From positions 1-64,000 of the forward strand of contig WGOC01000025.1 of NCBI GenBank assembly GCA_016124235.1: a stretch of 64,000 nucleotides of DNA, written 5' to 3'. How positions within the stretch are numbered: the first letter of the stretch is position 1; the number at the start of each line of letters is the position of its first letter. Origin of the DNA: a bacterium. Lineage in GTDB: Bacteria; Verrucomicrobiota; Verrucomicrobiia; Limisphaerales; RI-55. The notes below the pieces were generated by a model. That model worked only from the letters and a program-made list of their open reading frames with translations. It did not search any database and was not told the origin of the DNA. This document shows positions 27,163 to 36,548 of this stretch, one piece after another. The translations under genes were made by a program, and so were the position numbers.

Positions 27163-30100
27163 AGTTTGGCTTGCCCCGGCACGGGCAGACCGTGCAAAAT
27201 CTCCAACGTTGCAAGAGTGAGGAAGCTCTTGAGCCAAGCAGTTTGGAAGGAATTCAAGATGAAGTTGTTATTTGGTAGGAGGATCAACGTTCTGGCTAGT
27301 TGTGCCATCCTTACGATTGGTGGTATCGCAACCGGCTTTGGTGCTCAATCCCAACTTTCAGTACGGGCGGTGGCACTGACAGGCATGGACGCTCCAGGAG
27401 TTTCGGGAGCATCAGTCGTTTCGCTCGGTCTTCCATTCATCAGTGAAAGTGGTCATATCGTGTTTGGTGCATATTTGTCCGGAACGGGTGTAGCGACCGA
27501 TAATGACCAAGTATTATATTTGGAAATTCCTGGGTTCGGCGTGACCTCGGTTTTTCGTGAAGGGTCTCAGGCGCCGGACTCTTCTTATAATTTCGGTCCG
27601 GCAGCGCCGTATGGCTATTTTCTTGATCCGAAAGGAAGAGTTGCTTTTTCGGCGCAATTGATTGGCGCTACATCGAGCGCCAACTACGGCATTTGGCAAA
27701 GTTCGTTGGGAACCGTTTCGTTAGTAGGTCTCGGCGGAGAATCGGCTCCCGGTACGACGACGACCTTCACGAATTATACAGGTCTCTCATTGATGAACGG
27801 TTCCGCCTTGGACACCTTTTTGGCCCGCGGAGCTAGGTTGATCGACGGCAGGCATGGAATTTGGATTCAAGGGCCAATTGGTCTCCGAAAAGTGGCAGTC
27901 GAAGGAGAATCCGCACCCGGGACTTTTCAAGATTTTGATCAAATCGCTCTCGCCACCCTGGACACCACCGGAGGAATTTGTCTTGCTGCTATCCTGTCAG
28001 ACAATCGATTTGGGATATGGATCCAGAATCCAGTGCTGGCACCGGTGATACTCGGAGGGCAAAACCTTCCCGTTGGCTCGGGCCAATTCCGGCAATTCGC
28101 CTCGGTATCTCTTCTCGAGGCCAACTCTCAAAAGAAAGTCGCGTTTATTGGCCGTGTCGACGGCTCAGGAATAACCAGTGCAAATAATCAAGGCGTTTGG
28201 GTCAATCGGTCTGGCTCGTTTGAGTTGGCTGCCAGATCCGGCGATGCCGCTCCGGGAGTCTCGTCGGCAATTCTCACGAATTTCGTACAGGTCTTGATCA
28301 ACACGAATGACCAGGTTGCGTTTGCATCCCAGCTCGTTGGTAGCGATTACGGTTCTGCGACGGATCGAGCTCTTTATCTGAATGATGCAGGCATTGGCAC
28401 CAAGTTGGTAATGTCCACAGGTATGCAGGCGCCGGGGACCCCACCGGGTAATGTCTTCTCGTATCTGCCAGATTTTGCCAGCGGATTGAACAGCCGGGGA
28501 GAAATCGTATTTTGGGCTGTGCTGAAGGGTGCTGGCGTGACGACCGAGAACGACAGGGGATTTTGGTATTACGACGGACAAGAGTTAAGGCTGCTGATTC
28601 GTGAGGGTGATGATCTGGAAGTAAAACCGGGAGACTGGAGAACTATTTCGGAGCTCTACCCGATCTTTTCCTCATCGAATGATGACGGTCGTCAATCGCA
28701 GTTTAATAACGACGGCCAGCTAGTATTCCTTGCGAACTTCACGGACGGCTCACGAGGCGCGTTTGTGACAAGCACAACGCCAGTCGCCGCACCACCCAAG
28801 GCACCCGAAAATCTCACTGCATATCCGGTCAATTCAATGTCGGTTCGGTTAATATGGGATCCGGTCGGCGGCGAAACTGGTTACCGGATTGAACGAGCTG
28901 TACAGCCCTATGGATCCTGGATTCAGGTGGCAGTTGTCGGAATAGATTCGAATGAATTCGTCGATAATAGTGTGTTCGGACCGGCCTCATACCTGTACCG
29001 CATCAAAGCATTTAACGACGCGGGGGATTCGCCGAACTCGAACTTAGCAACAACCGTGGCTCTCGATACGCAAATGATTCTTTCGGATGATTTTGATCCG
29101 CAGGCAGATGCCGTTTGGTCGTCTCTTGAAGGAACGACAGTGCTGGACGCCGGTCAGGGATTTCCCGGGAGCAACGTGCTTTGGTTTGGAGTGGATTCAA
29201 CGAGGGAAGCCATCACTGTTCCCGTCGATGCAAGCTCTGGCGGTTTTCTTCATTTTGTTTTGAGGGCCGGGAACCAAACGGTCGATGGTTCAACCTATTG
29301 GGATAATGCCGAGAGTGGGGAGAATGTAGTTTTGGAGTACAACGTGGGCGATGGATGGACCAATATTGAAACGATTGATCTCACGCAGCCCAGATCCAAA
29401 GAGTGGAAGGAATACGTCGCCGCCATTCCCTCTGCCGCAATGACCACTTCCGCTCTTTTTCGATGGCGGCAGCTTGCCTTTACAGGTGCGAGTCAAGATG
29501 TGTGGGCGATTGATGATGTAACGGTAAATGGGTACATCCTACCGCTTCCAAGTTCTCCCGCCCCGGTGTATGCCACCACAATCCACTCCACGTCGGCCGA
29601 CGTCGTCTGGACACCTTCGGAGTTCGCAACGGCTTACGTGCTTGAACGCGAAACGAACTCAGGAACGTGGCAGGTATTGCAAACGATCTCCGGACAGGGC
29701 AGCCCTTATGCAACCGACACAAATCTGATCGGTGAAACGACCTACAATTATCGAGTCAAAGCCATCAATCCCACGGGAGAATCGGCCTATGAATACGCAA
29801 CGATTGATACATGGAGCCAGTTGGTTGATTGGCATTACTGGAACTACGGTCCGGTTTCCTCGTTTCCTGACATGTTCACGCCCGACGAAAATGGGATAAC
29901 CCTGGCTCATTTGTTTGCGTTTAATCTAAACTCGTACGACCCGATTTCAGTGCATGCACCTGGCGTCAGTACGAATGGCCTCCCAGCGATGTGGTTCGAT
30001 GATTCAAAAGGTGAATTGTCGGTCGAGTTTGTCCGCCGTGATCCGGCCACGAATCCGAAATTAGATTACATCGTCCAGTTCAGCGACGACTTGGTAAACT

Positions 30101-30263
30101 GGAAAGACATCACTGCCCCCGTTTCTATCGAGCCAATCGACTGGATTTGGCAAAGAGTCCGGTACGAAGATACGGTTGGTCGCCAAAACACGGGGAGTCG
30201 TTTTACGAGAGTAAAGCTGCTGTTTCAGCCTTGATGCGCCAATGCTGAACCGGCCGAATGAGT
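27163..30263 (+). mobile_element. Candidate 3.1 kb insertion at the mutS 3' end carrying one exported-protein gene
   Basis: The interval lies between two 59-nt direct copies of the mutS 3' end. It holds a single gene (27259-30234) whose sequence is visibly more A/T-rich than its neighbours. The configuration is what integration into a gene's 3' end with duplication or reconstitution of the target would leave. No integrase, transposase or terminal inverted repeat is visible, so the mechanism is unknown. A duplication followed by gene capture is an alternative. Confidence 0.5.
27259..30234 (+). CDS. Large exported repeat protein with fibronectin type III domains
   Basis: 991 residues from ATG 27259, preceded by GGAAGGAA; an upstream in-frame start at 27166 is unlikely. 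A signal peptide (about 1-30) precedes about seven ~65-residue repeats (30-515) with recurring 'G..APG....F', 'N..G.V.F.A.L.G' and 'GIW' strands, resembling the DUF7453-type propeller-like repeat. Two FN3 domains (about 520-610 and 755-845) flank a jelly-roll-like segment (about 620-750). The C-terminal ~60 residues are the shared tail module (DYIVQFSDDLVNWK...SRFTRV). It is a secreted or surface protein of unknown ligand, and the sole cargo of the putative insertion. Confidence 0.82.
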   Translation: MKLLFGRRINVLASCAILTIGGIATGFGAQSQLSVRAVALTGMDAPGVSGASVVSLGLPFISESGHIVFGAYLSGTGVATDNDQVLYLEIPGFGVTSVFREGSQAPDSSYNFGPAAPYGYFLDPKGRVAFSAQLIGATSSANYGIWQSSLGTVSLVGLGGESAPGTTTTFTNYTGLSLMNGSALDTFLARGARLIDGRHGIWIQGPIGLRKVAVEGESAPGTFQDFDQIALATLDTTGGICLAAILSDNRFGIWIQNPVLAPVILGGQNLPVGSGQFRQFASVSLLEANSQKKVAFIGRVDGSGITSANNQGVWVNRSGSFELAARSGDAAPGVSSAILTNFVQVLINTNDQVAFASQLVGSDYGSATDRALYLNDAGIGTKLVMSTGMQAPGTPPGNVFSYLPDFASGLNSRGEIVFWAVLKGAGVTTENDRGFWYYDGQELRLLIREGDDLEVKPGDWRTISELYPIFSSSNDDGRQSQFNNDGQLVFLANFTDGSRGAFVTSTTPVAAPPKAPENLTAYPVNSMSVRLIWDPVGGETGYRIERAVQPYGSWIQVAVVGIDSNEFVDNSVFGPASYLYRIKAFNDAGDSPNSNLATTVALDTQMILSDDFDPQADAVWSSLEGTTVLDAGQGFPGSNVLWFGVDSTREAITVPVDASSGGFLHFVLRAGNQTVDGSTYWDNAESGENVVLEYNVGDGWTNIETIDLTQPRSKEWKEYVAAIPSAAMTTSALFRWRQLAFTGASQDVWAIDDVTVNGYILPLPSSPAPVYATTIHSTSADVVWTPSEFATAYVLERETNSGTWQVLQTISGQGSPYATDTNLIGETTYNYRVKAINPTGESAYEYATIDTWSQLVDWHYWNYGPVSSFPDMFTPDENGITLAHLFAFNLNSYDPISVHAPGVSTNGLPAMWFDDSKGELSVEFVRRDPATNPKLDYIVQFSDDLVNWKDITAPVSIEPIDWIWQRVRYEDTVGRQNTGSRFTRVKLLFQP

Positions 30264-30322
30264 AAGACCGCGACAAACTCAAACAAATCGAAGCCAGCCC
30301 GCAGCTGGATTTGTTCGGGTGA
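30264..30322 (+). repeat. 59-nt direct repeat, copy 2 (orphan mutS 3' end)
   Basis: This repeats 27104-27162 with three substitutions and, read in the mutS frame, still encodes the C-terminal residues and a TGA. It has no upstream mutS sequence, so it is either the displaced original 3' end or the copy brought in by the insertion. Confidence 0.92.
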
Positions 30323-30436
30323 CGAAGGACCGGATTCGCCGCGCCAGCGTCAATTCATTCGCAGGGTGAAAATGTTATGTTACAAACCTTGGCCCTTTTG
30401 CATTGTCGGCGCCCTCGGACGAGATAGGATTTCCGT

Positions 30437-31345
30437 GTGAACTCCAGAGGACCATTCTTCGCGTTGATATTCCTGGCGGCGGCGGGTGTGATGCTCACCG
30501 GCTGCGGCAAACCCAAAGAGCCCGTTTATCAGATCAAATTCGACCGGCCTTTTCGAGTTGGCCAGAGCTACCATCAGAGCACCGATGGGGAACAGGCGAT
30601 GGAGCAAAAGTTTTCGGGCCAGAGCCGCAGCACCAACATTAACCGGTCGCTGAAGTTCACCCTGGAGGCGGACATGCAGGTCCTGGAAATTGACAGTGAT
30701 CAGCAGCCGAACCGGCTGCGTGCGGAGGTGCAAAAGCTGACGCGTGTGCTGGTCGGACAGAGCAAGGATCTTATCAAATCACGGTCGTCATATATTCTTA
30801 AGCGGAATGCCCGGGGAAAGACCGAGGTGGAACAGAATGGCGTTACCATTTCCAACGAGACCGCGAAATTGCTCCAGATGATTTCGTACCTCCCAGACGG
30901 CAGAGTCAGCGATGATCAATTGTTCGCGCCGACGCGCCCGATGCCGTTGGGAGCCTCGTGGAGTTACAACGCCGACCTGCTGGCGAGCGAGCTTTATGAC
31001 CCGGATTTCCTGATGGAAATCAACCAATGCACTGGAGCCGTGCAATTGATCAGTTTGACCAATTGTTCGGAAACGACATGCTTCATTTTGAAGTCAGATT
31101 TTCACGCGGCTGATTTTCAACTGACCGTGAGCAAACGCCTGCCGGCCCTCAAAGGCACGATGGAAATGCAAATGACGCGTGTCATCCCCACCAACCCCGT
31201 TCCGCTCCCGCTGGAGCGGGAGGAAGTCATGACAGCCAGGGCGTCTTTTGCCACCAACCTGTTCAACCGTCTGCCAATTCGGGCCGACGCAACGATCACG
31301 CTGAAACTTCATTCCGTGCTCAAGCCAGTTCCCGACTTGCCGTAG
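30437..31345 (+). CDS. Hypothetical lipoprotein
   Basis: 302 residues, starting GTG at 30437 with AGGA 7-8 nt upstream. A lipobox VMLTGC gives a lipidated Cys23. The rest is beta-rich with no recognised domain. It begins VYQIKFDRPFRVGQSY, and alternating strands suggest a barrel or sandwich that might bind a hydrophobic ligand or envelope component. It contains a CTGAVQLISLTNCSETTCF stretch with three Cys that could form a disulfide. It follows the direct repeat copy 2, so it was probably the original neighbour of mutS. Confidence 0.7.
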   Translation: MNSRGPFFALIFLAAAGVMLTGCGKPKEPVYQIKFDRPFRVGQSYHQSTDGEQAMEQKFSGQSRSTNINRSLKFTLEADMQVLEIDSDQQPNRLRAEVQKLTRVLVGQSKDLIKSRSSYILKRNARGKTEVEQNGVTISNETAKLLQMISYLPDGRVSDDQLFAPTRPMPLGASWSYNADLLASELYDPDFLMEINQCTGAVQLISLTNCSETTCFILKSDFHAADFQLTVSKRLPALKGTMEMQMTRVIPTNPVPLPLEREEVMTARASFATNLFNRLPIRADATITLKLHSVLKPVPDLP

Positions 31346-31413
31346 GTGATTTTGGGCAATCGCATTCGCAGCGTTGCGCGAAGAGTGACCACGTTGTAAA
31401 TCCTCGACGACGT

Positions 31414-32688
31414 ATGAACTCCATTGCATGTCAAATCCGGTTGCACCGCATAACTCAAATCGCACGTGCGCAAACTCTCTTGCTTTTCGGATGGTTGCTC
31501 GTCGCGACTTCAATTAACACGCAAGCTGCGGAATCAGGATTTGTCCAGGACCGGTTTGCGATCGGTTTCTGGGTGGGGCCGCAAACGACGGAAAATCTGG
31601 AAGCGCGTTACCGCGAAATCGCTGATGCGAATTTTAATCTCGTGATCGGCACCACCGGAATGACGCCCTCAAAGCAGTTGCGGCTTTGTGATAAGTTGGC
31701 TTTGCGGGCGATTGTTCAAGCGCCACCCTCTGCCGAACTTCCGGATGGTCCGGCTTGCTGGGGCTACCTGCTCCGCGATGAGCCGAGTGTTTCTGACTTT
31801 GAGGCTTTGGCCCGGCGCACGGAAGAAATCCGCCAGCAACGACCCGGTCGGTTTGGCTACATCAACTTGTTTCCAAACTACGCTTCGGCAGCTCAACTTG
31901 GCACCGACAGCTATGAAGATTATGTCTCCCGATTTGTCGAGGAGGTGAAGCCGGAGGTGTTGTCGATGGATCACTATCCGTTGATGCGGCCGGACAAGGA
32001 CACGCGCGACCGGTATTGCGCAAACCTGGACACCCTGCGCCGGCAAGCTCTGAAGGCCGGCATTCCATTCTGGAATTTCTTCTACTCGATGCCGTTTGGC
32101 GATCGGCTCGATCCAACTGAAGCCCAGATTCGTTGGCAGATATTCACGTCGATCGCGTACGGGGCGAAGGGCGTGCTTTACTTTTGCTACTGGACGCCGG
32201 GCAAAGGCAATCAGGGTGCCGGAGAATTTCCCAAAGGCGGAGCAATCATCACGGCTGAGGGTTTGAAAACCCGTCACTACGATGAAGCCCGGCGAATCAA
32301 CGCGGAGTTGAAAAACCTCGGGCCAACGCTGATGAAGTTGACGAGCACGAAAGCGGTCCGAGCGAAAACCGATAACCACGTGAACGAATTGCTGACCGGG
32401 ACCGGGGTTCGATCTTTAGCGCGGGTAGGCGGCGATCCGGATAGTGAATTCATCGTGGGCTCGTTCAAACACGCGGACGGTCGTCGCGCCGTTGCGCTGG
32501 TCAACGACAGCTACTCCTACACGGCCTGGCCAACGGTGAAGTTTGATGTGGCTGCGAATGATGTGGTGGAGATCGACAAAAGCACCGGCAAGGAGCACCC
32601 GGTCATTGACGACAGCCCGGAATTGCCGGGGTTACAGTTGTCGTTTGGTCCCGGGGATGGGCGGCTCTTCTTGTTGCCGGCCCGATGA
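31414..32688 (+). CDS. Exported TIM-barrel glycoside hydrolase-like protein
   Basis: 424 residues with a signal peptide ending near QAAESG (about 40). The body reads as an (alpha/beta)8 barrel: FAIGFWVGPQTTENLEARYREIADANFNLVIG, WGYLLRDEPSVSDFEAL (acidic DEP pair at a strand end), LSMDHYPLM, and AYGAKGVLYFCYWTPG. A C-terminal beta-sandwich follows (about 330-424, FIVGSFKHADGRRAVALVND). This layout occurs in GH42-like and other beta-glycosidase relatives, but I cannot name the family or the catalytic pair. It lies 68 nt after the lipoprotein gene. Confidence 0.65.
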   Translation: MNSIACQIRLHRITQIARAQTLLLFGWLLVATSINTQAAESGFVQDRFAIGFWVGPQTTENLEARYREIADANFNLVIGTTGMTPSKQLRLCDKLALRAIVQAPPSAELPDGPACWGYLLRDEPSVSDFEALARRTEEIRQQRPGRFGYINLFPNYASAAQLGTDSYEDYVSRFVEEVKPEVLSMDHYPLMRPDKDTRDRYCANLDTLRRQALKAGIPFWNFFYSMPFGDRLDPTEAQIRWQIFTSIAYGAKGVLYFCYWTPGKGNQGAGEFPKGGAIITAEGLKTRHYDEARRINAELKNLGPTLMKLTSTKAVRAKTDNHVNELLTGTGVRSLARVGGDPDSEFIVGSFKHADGRRAVALVNDSYSYTAWPTVKFDVAANDVVEIDKSTGKEHPVIDDSPELPGLQLSFGPGDGRLFLLPAR

Positions 32689-32699
32689 TGGTAAGCCGC

Positions 32700-33104
32700 C
32701 TACTGCGCGTGGCGGTGTTTGAGAGTTGTGTCCGCCGGTTTGTGGTCGAAGAACTGCGTATCGTCGAACGACGCATCCGGGTCGAGCGCACGGATGGCTT
32801 TTTCCAGTTCGGCCTTAAAGACGAAGCGCTTGAGCGGCGTAATCTTCAAAGTGCGGAACAACCCCCGCCGTTTTCGAATGAACAAAATCCGGGCTTTGGG
32901 CGAGTGCGTGTTGGGCCAGGATTCCGCGAATTCCTTGGCGTGGTCTGTGACGTAGCGGATGTTTTTGAGCGACACCCAACGAATGGGGATGCCGAAAAGG
33001 GTGATGAGCAACCAGTGGTGCGTAATACGGTAGCGGATCAGCGGAATCAGCACGAGCACCGCGACAACGAGGACGATGAGTCCGCTTACGATTTGGACAA
33101 CCAT
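32700..33104 (-). CDS. Small membrane protein with PH-like domain
   Basis: 134 residues. One or two N-terminal transmembrane segments (about 3-22) are followed by IRYRITHHWLLITLFGIPIRWVSLKNIRYV, the strand pattern of a bacterial PH-like (YcxB/bPH) domain, and a charged C-terminus. It is probably membrane-tethered and cytoplasmic. It is 15 nt downstream of the 33120-33512 gene on the same strand, so probably in one operon with it. Confidence 0.55.
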   Translation of the reverse strand: MVVQIVSGLIVLVVAVLVLIPLIRYRITHHWLLITLFGIPIRWVSLKNIRYVTDHAKEFAESWPNTHSPKARILFIRKRRGLFRTLKITPLKRFVFKAELEKAIRALDPDASFDDTQFFDHKPADTTLKHRHAQ

Positions 33105-33119
33105 ACGACTTGAGTTGGT

Positions 33120-33512
33120 TTATTCGTAACGTTGGCCCAACCAGAGCAGGAGTAGCGGCAACGCGATACCGAGTCCCAAGGACAGCCAGACAGGCCATCG
33201 GCGAGCGGTTGAGCGGAATGCCAGCACCATGCCCAAAGTGATGGTTACAAGCAAGGCCAAAGACATCACCACCACCAGCACGCGGAATGGTCCCGGTTCC
33301 CAAGCCACCGCCTTGTCGGTCGGATAAACCTGATCGACATGTACGGACATCAGTTTGTCGACGACTCCGGTCGCTTCTCCAAGTCCCTTTCGCCGATCAG
33401 GATGCACGGTTTGATACCAACCTGTCGCGATGTAGAACACCAGCAATGGAGTAAAGAAAACCCCCAGGTAGAGGTGTGCCCGGCGCAACTGTCTGAGGTT
33501 GAAAAACTTCAC
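33120..33512 (-). CDS. Small integral membrane protein (PepSY-like fragment)
   Basis: 130 residues starting GTG at 33512. The first segment (about 8-30, RRAHLYLGVFFTPLLVFYIATGWYQT) resembles the opening helix of PepSY-associated membrane proteins. After an extracytoplasmic loop, two further helices follow (about 75-95 and 105-124). No peptidase or cytochrome motif is present. Function unknown; it is linked to the PH-like gene at 32700-33104. Confidence 0.6.
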   Translation of the reverse strand: MKFFNLRQLRRAHLYLGVFFTPLLVFYIATGWYQTVHPDRRKGLGEATGVVDKLMSVHVDQVYPTDKAVAWEPGPFRVLVVVMSLALLVTITLGMVLAFRSTARRWPVWLSLGLGIALPLLLLWLGQRYE

Positions 33513-33540
33513 GAAAAGCAGCGAGTGGCTCGATGAATTC

Positions 33541-34158
33541 TCACTTGATCTCCGGCACGAAGATTTCCTGCCCGACCTGCATGCTCTTGGGCTTGAGTCC
33601 GGGGTTGGCCTTCAGGATGGCATCCAACGAAGTGTTTACGCCCTGTTCCTTGAAGGCCTTTATGATCGCGCTCAACGTCTGACCACTTTGAATCGTATAC
33701 GGATAGCCCTTCTGCGTGGGCGGCAACGGATCGGACGCTTTGGTGGATGGCGGCGGCGTCGGAGTGACGGTCGTCGGCTTCAGGTCACGAATCATCTGCC
33801 GCACGTTTTCGAGGACGGTCTTGTTGTCCTGCACTCGCTTGTCATCGATTTCCTTGAGCTTGTCGGTGACCTGTTTGATCACGCGTTGAAATTCCTCCGG
33901 GGAAACACCCGAGCCACAACATTTCGTCAAGTCGGCTCGCAGTGAACTATTCTCCGCTTCGAGCGTCGCGATGCGTTTACGCAGGGCTTCCTGGGTGGCG
34001 GTGAATTCCTCAATCTGGGCGCTCATCTTGCGCCATCGTTCTTCCTCCTGCTGGCGGGCGGCGTACGCTTCGGCGCCATAACTGGCTTGGGCCAGCGCCG
34101 TTCTTGGCACCGCGGCCAACAACATTGAACCAACAAACAGACCGGTGAAAATTTTCAT
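33541..34158 (-). CDS. Exported coiled-coil LysM protein
   Basis: 205 residues from ATG 34158; the frame is open to 34401, but this start gives the signal peptide ending TALAQ. A coiled coil (about 28-75, KMSAQIEEFTATQEALRKRIATLEAENSSLRADL) precedes a helical linker and Pro-rich stretch (PTPPPSTK). A C-terminal LysM domain (about 150-202, YTIQSGQTLSAIIKAFKEQGV...AILKANPGLKPKSMQVGQEIFVPE) follows. LysM binds peptidoglycan, so this is a periplasmic wall-bound protein, possibly a division or envelope factor. Confidence 0.85.
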   Translation of the reverse strand: MKIFTGLFVGSMLLAAVPRTALAQASYGAEAYAARQQEEERWRKMSAQIEEFTATQEALRKRIATLEAENSSLRADLTKCCGSGVSPEEFQRVIKQVTDKLKEIDDKRVQDNKTVLENVRQMIRDLKPTTVTPTPPPSTKASDPLPPTQKGYPYTIQSGQTLSAIIKAFKEQGVNTSLDAILKANPGLKPKSMQVGQEIFVPEIK

Positions 34159-34378
34159 GCTGCCGACCATACGAGCGGGCCTTGGGCGGAGCAAGCGGAA
34201 GATGGATTGAGCGACTGAATTTGGTTTTTCCGGTTGAATCCGTGGCCGATGGCGATTTGATCGACCAATCGTACAACATTGAAATATTCGGCAGGCGTCA
34301 ATTTGACGGTCGGCGATCTGAAAGGGACGCCAGTGAAAGCTCGCGCGGCCGGGCCGGTCGGTGCAGCCTTCTCGACTG

Positions 34379-35905
34379 ATGCCGGACATCGTTCTCAGCA
34401 CGCTAAACGCGAAGTATATGCACGCCGCCTTCGGGCTGCGTTACCTTTTTGCCAATCTCGGTGAACTTCGTCGGCAAGCGTGCATCGTCGAATTCGATAT
34501 CAACCAGCGTCCGCTCGACATCGCGGAAGTTCTGCTGGCCCGCGCACCGAAGATCATCGGACTCGGTGTTTACATTTGGAATGTGGCGGAAACGACCTTG
34601 CTCGTCTCAGCTCTAAAACAACTCCGGCCGGACGTGACGATCATTCTGGGCGGACCCGAAGTCAGTCACGAGACCAATCAACAGGAAATTGTTGGTCTGG
34701 CGGACCATGTGATCACCGGCGAGGCGGATCTCAAATTTGCCGAAGTTTGCTCTCAACTTTTGAGTGGCGATCCCCTGTCGGAGAAAATCATCACTGCGCC
34801 CTTGCCCGACATGGGGCAGGTGCAATTGCCTTATGACGAATACTCGGACGAGGACATCGCACATCGGGTTCTTTACGTGGAGGCTTCGCGGGGATGTCCT
34901 TTCACCTGCGAATTTTGTCTCAGTTCGCTCGACGTGCCAGTGCGCGCCGTCGATCTGTCGCGGTTTCTCGATGCGCTCGACGATCTGCTGAAACGCGGAG
35001 CGCGGCAGTTCAAATTCGTCGATCGGACCTTCAATTTGAATCTCAACACCAGCCGGGCGATCCTTGAGTTTTTGCTCGAACGTTTTGAGCCGGGAATGTT
35101 CTTCCACTTTGAAATGGTGCCGGATCGATTGCCCGACGGTTTGCGGGAGATCGTGAAACGATTTCCTGCCGGTGCGCTGCAATTCGAAGTGGGCATTCAA
35201 ACATTCAATGAGACCGTTGCCGGCCTGATCAGCCGTCGACAAAATTACGACCGCATGGCCGACAATCTGCGGTTCATCCGTGCGGAGACAGGCATCCATG
35301 TTCATGCCGATTTGATTGCCGGTTTGCCCGGCGAGGACCTGGCCAGTTTTGGTGCGGGGTTTGACCGGTTGATCGCACTTGGTCCGCAGGAAATCCAGGT
35401 CGGCATTCTCAAGCGCTTGCGCGGCACTCCGATTGTCCGGCACGACCGCGAATGGGAAATGATTTATGCAACGCACCCGCCGTACGAGATTCTGGCAACG
35501 CGACTCATTTCTTTCGCCGACTTGCAACGGCTGCGGAGGTTCGCGCGTTATTGGGATCTCGTTGGAAACAGCGGCAACTTCGTCGAAACAACCCCATTGC
35601 TTTGGCGGAATTCGGGATCGCCGTTCACCGGCTTTTTGAAGTGGAGCGACTGGTTGTTTGCGCGGACGGGCCGCACTCACGGTATGGCGTTGGTGCGTTT
35701 GATGCAATTACTGCTCGAGTATCTGATAAATGAAGCCGGCGTGGACGAGTCCCAGGTCAAAGCAGCATTGCTACACGATTATCGACGTGGCGGACACAAC
35801 GACACCCCGAAGTTTCTCGCTGAGCACAAGTGCGCGGACGGACAAAAGTCGGTTTCGAAGGAATCGAGTGGAGCCAAACGGCAACGAAAGCATCTGGCCA
35901 CTTAA
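34379..35905 (+). CDS. Cobalamin-binding radical SAM enzyme
   Basis: 508 residues from ATG 34379 (in-frame start 34361 also possible). An N-terminal B12-binding-like Rossmann domain (about 1-135: PDVTIILGGPEVSHET and HVITGEAD) precedes a radical SAM core with the cluster cysteines C173-x3-C177-x2-C180 (GCPFTCEFC). The His that normally coordinates cobalamin (DxHxxG) is not evident, so base-off binding is uncertain. A C-terminal DUF4080-like extension (about 370-480) is present. Reaction unknown: methylation or lipid or cofactor modification are common. It is divergent from the LysM gene. Confidence 0.85.
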   Translation: MPDIVLSTLNAKYMHAAFGLRYLFANLGELRRQACIVEFDINQRPLDIAEVLLARAPKIIGLGVYIWNVAETTLLVSALKQLRPDVTIILGGPEVSHETNQQEIVGLADHVITGEADLKFAEVCSQLLSGDPLSEKIITAPLPDMGQVQLPYDEYSDEDIAHRVLYVEASRGCPFTCEFCLSSLDVPVRAVDLSRFLDALDDLLKRGARQFKFVDRTFNLNLNTSRAILEFLLERFEPGMFFHFEMVPDRLPDGLREIVKRFPAGALQFEVGIQTFNETVAGLISRRQNYDRMADNLRFIRAETGIHVHADLIAGLPGEDLASFGAGFDRLIALGPQEIQVGILKRLRGTPIVRHDREWEMIYATHPPYEILATRLISFADLQRLRRFARYWDLVGNSGNFVETTPLLWRNSGSPFTGFLKWSDWLFARTGRTHGMALVRLMQLLLEYLINEAGVDESQVKAALLHDYRRGGHNDTPKFLAEHKCADGQKSVSKESSGAKRQRKHLAT

Positions 35906-35932
35906 ATGCCGCCGAGAAATTCGTCGGCTAAT

Positions 35933-36508
35933 TTATTGGCCGGCGTGAGCGGTACGATAGACGGTTGCGCCGAGGAGGATGATCAACAGGCAAAACGCGA
36001 GCCGCGTGCCGCAGGCAATCCGGATGCGTTGCTCGCTGGCGGTGACCCAATTGATCATGTCGCGCAGTCGCCACGGCGAGACGGTCAGCCAGATCCCACC
36101 GACGACGAAGAAGTACGCCCAGAATTGCCAGAGTAAAACCCAGCTGCTGCTACCGAGAAACGGTCGGCCAGTGTCGACCATGCCTTTGGCGAGCAACAAC
36201 ATCACCACGGCGGCACCTCGGACGGCCAAAAAATCGCGGACAAAAATGCAACTCGCGATCCCGACCCCCGCAAAGAAACTGAGCAGGATACCCTTGTAGC
36301 TTTGGAAATCGGCCACTTGTTCCTGGCTGACGTTGTAAACGAACCACGCGGTGCCCAGCAGCATCAATGACCAGCCCCAGGCGTTGGACCGTGGAAACTT
36401 GCGCATTGCGTCGCGGAATTTCTCGGGTGAGGTCAGGCCGAAAACCGCCGGCAAGGCGAAGACAAAGCCCAAACCGACGGCAAAACTGGAAAGCGAAACA
36501 TTGGTCAT
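35933..36508 (-). CDS. Hypothetical multi-pass membrane protein
   Basis: 191 residues from ATG 36508 (frame open to 36556). About six hydrophobic segments are visible, for example SLSSFAVGLGFVFALPAVFGL, WGWSLMLLGTAWFVYNV, YKGILLSFFAGVGIASCIFV and LAFCLLIILLGATVY. No conserved family motif is recognised. It lies 40 nt downstream of the membrane gene at 36549-37295 and is convergent with the radical SAM gene. Confidence 0.65.
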   Translation of the reverse strand: MTNVSLSSFAVGLGFVFALPAVFGLTSPEKFRDAMRKFPRSNAWGWSLMLLGTAWFVYNVSQEQVADFQSYKGILLSFFAGVGIASCIFVRDFLAVRGAAVVMLLLAKGMVDTGRPFLGSSSWVLLWQFWAYFFVVGGIWLTVSPWRLRDMINWVTASEQRIRIACGTRLAFCLLIILLGATVYRTAHAGQ

Positions 36509-36548
36509 GATAACGGTCGAATGCCGAAGAAAACCGGACGACCGTCTT

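Noticed and set aside
27163..30263. Classical insertion sequence or integrative element
   Set aside because: No transposase, integrase or terminal inverted repeats between the 59-nt direct repeats, so only a candidate non-autonomous insertion is claimed.
34613..35707. 364-codon open frame antisense to the radical SAM gene
   Set aside because: Shadow frame; the plus-strand gene has a clear cluster motif.
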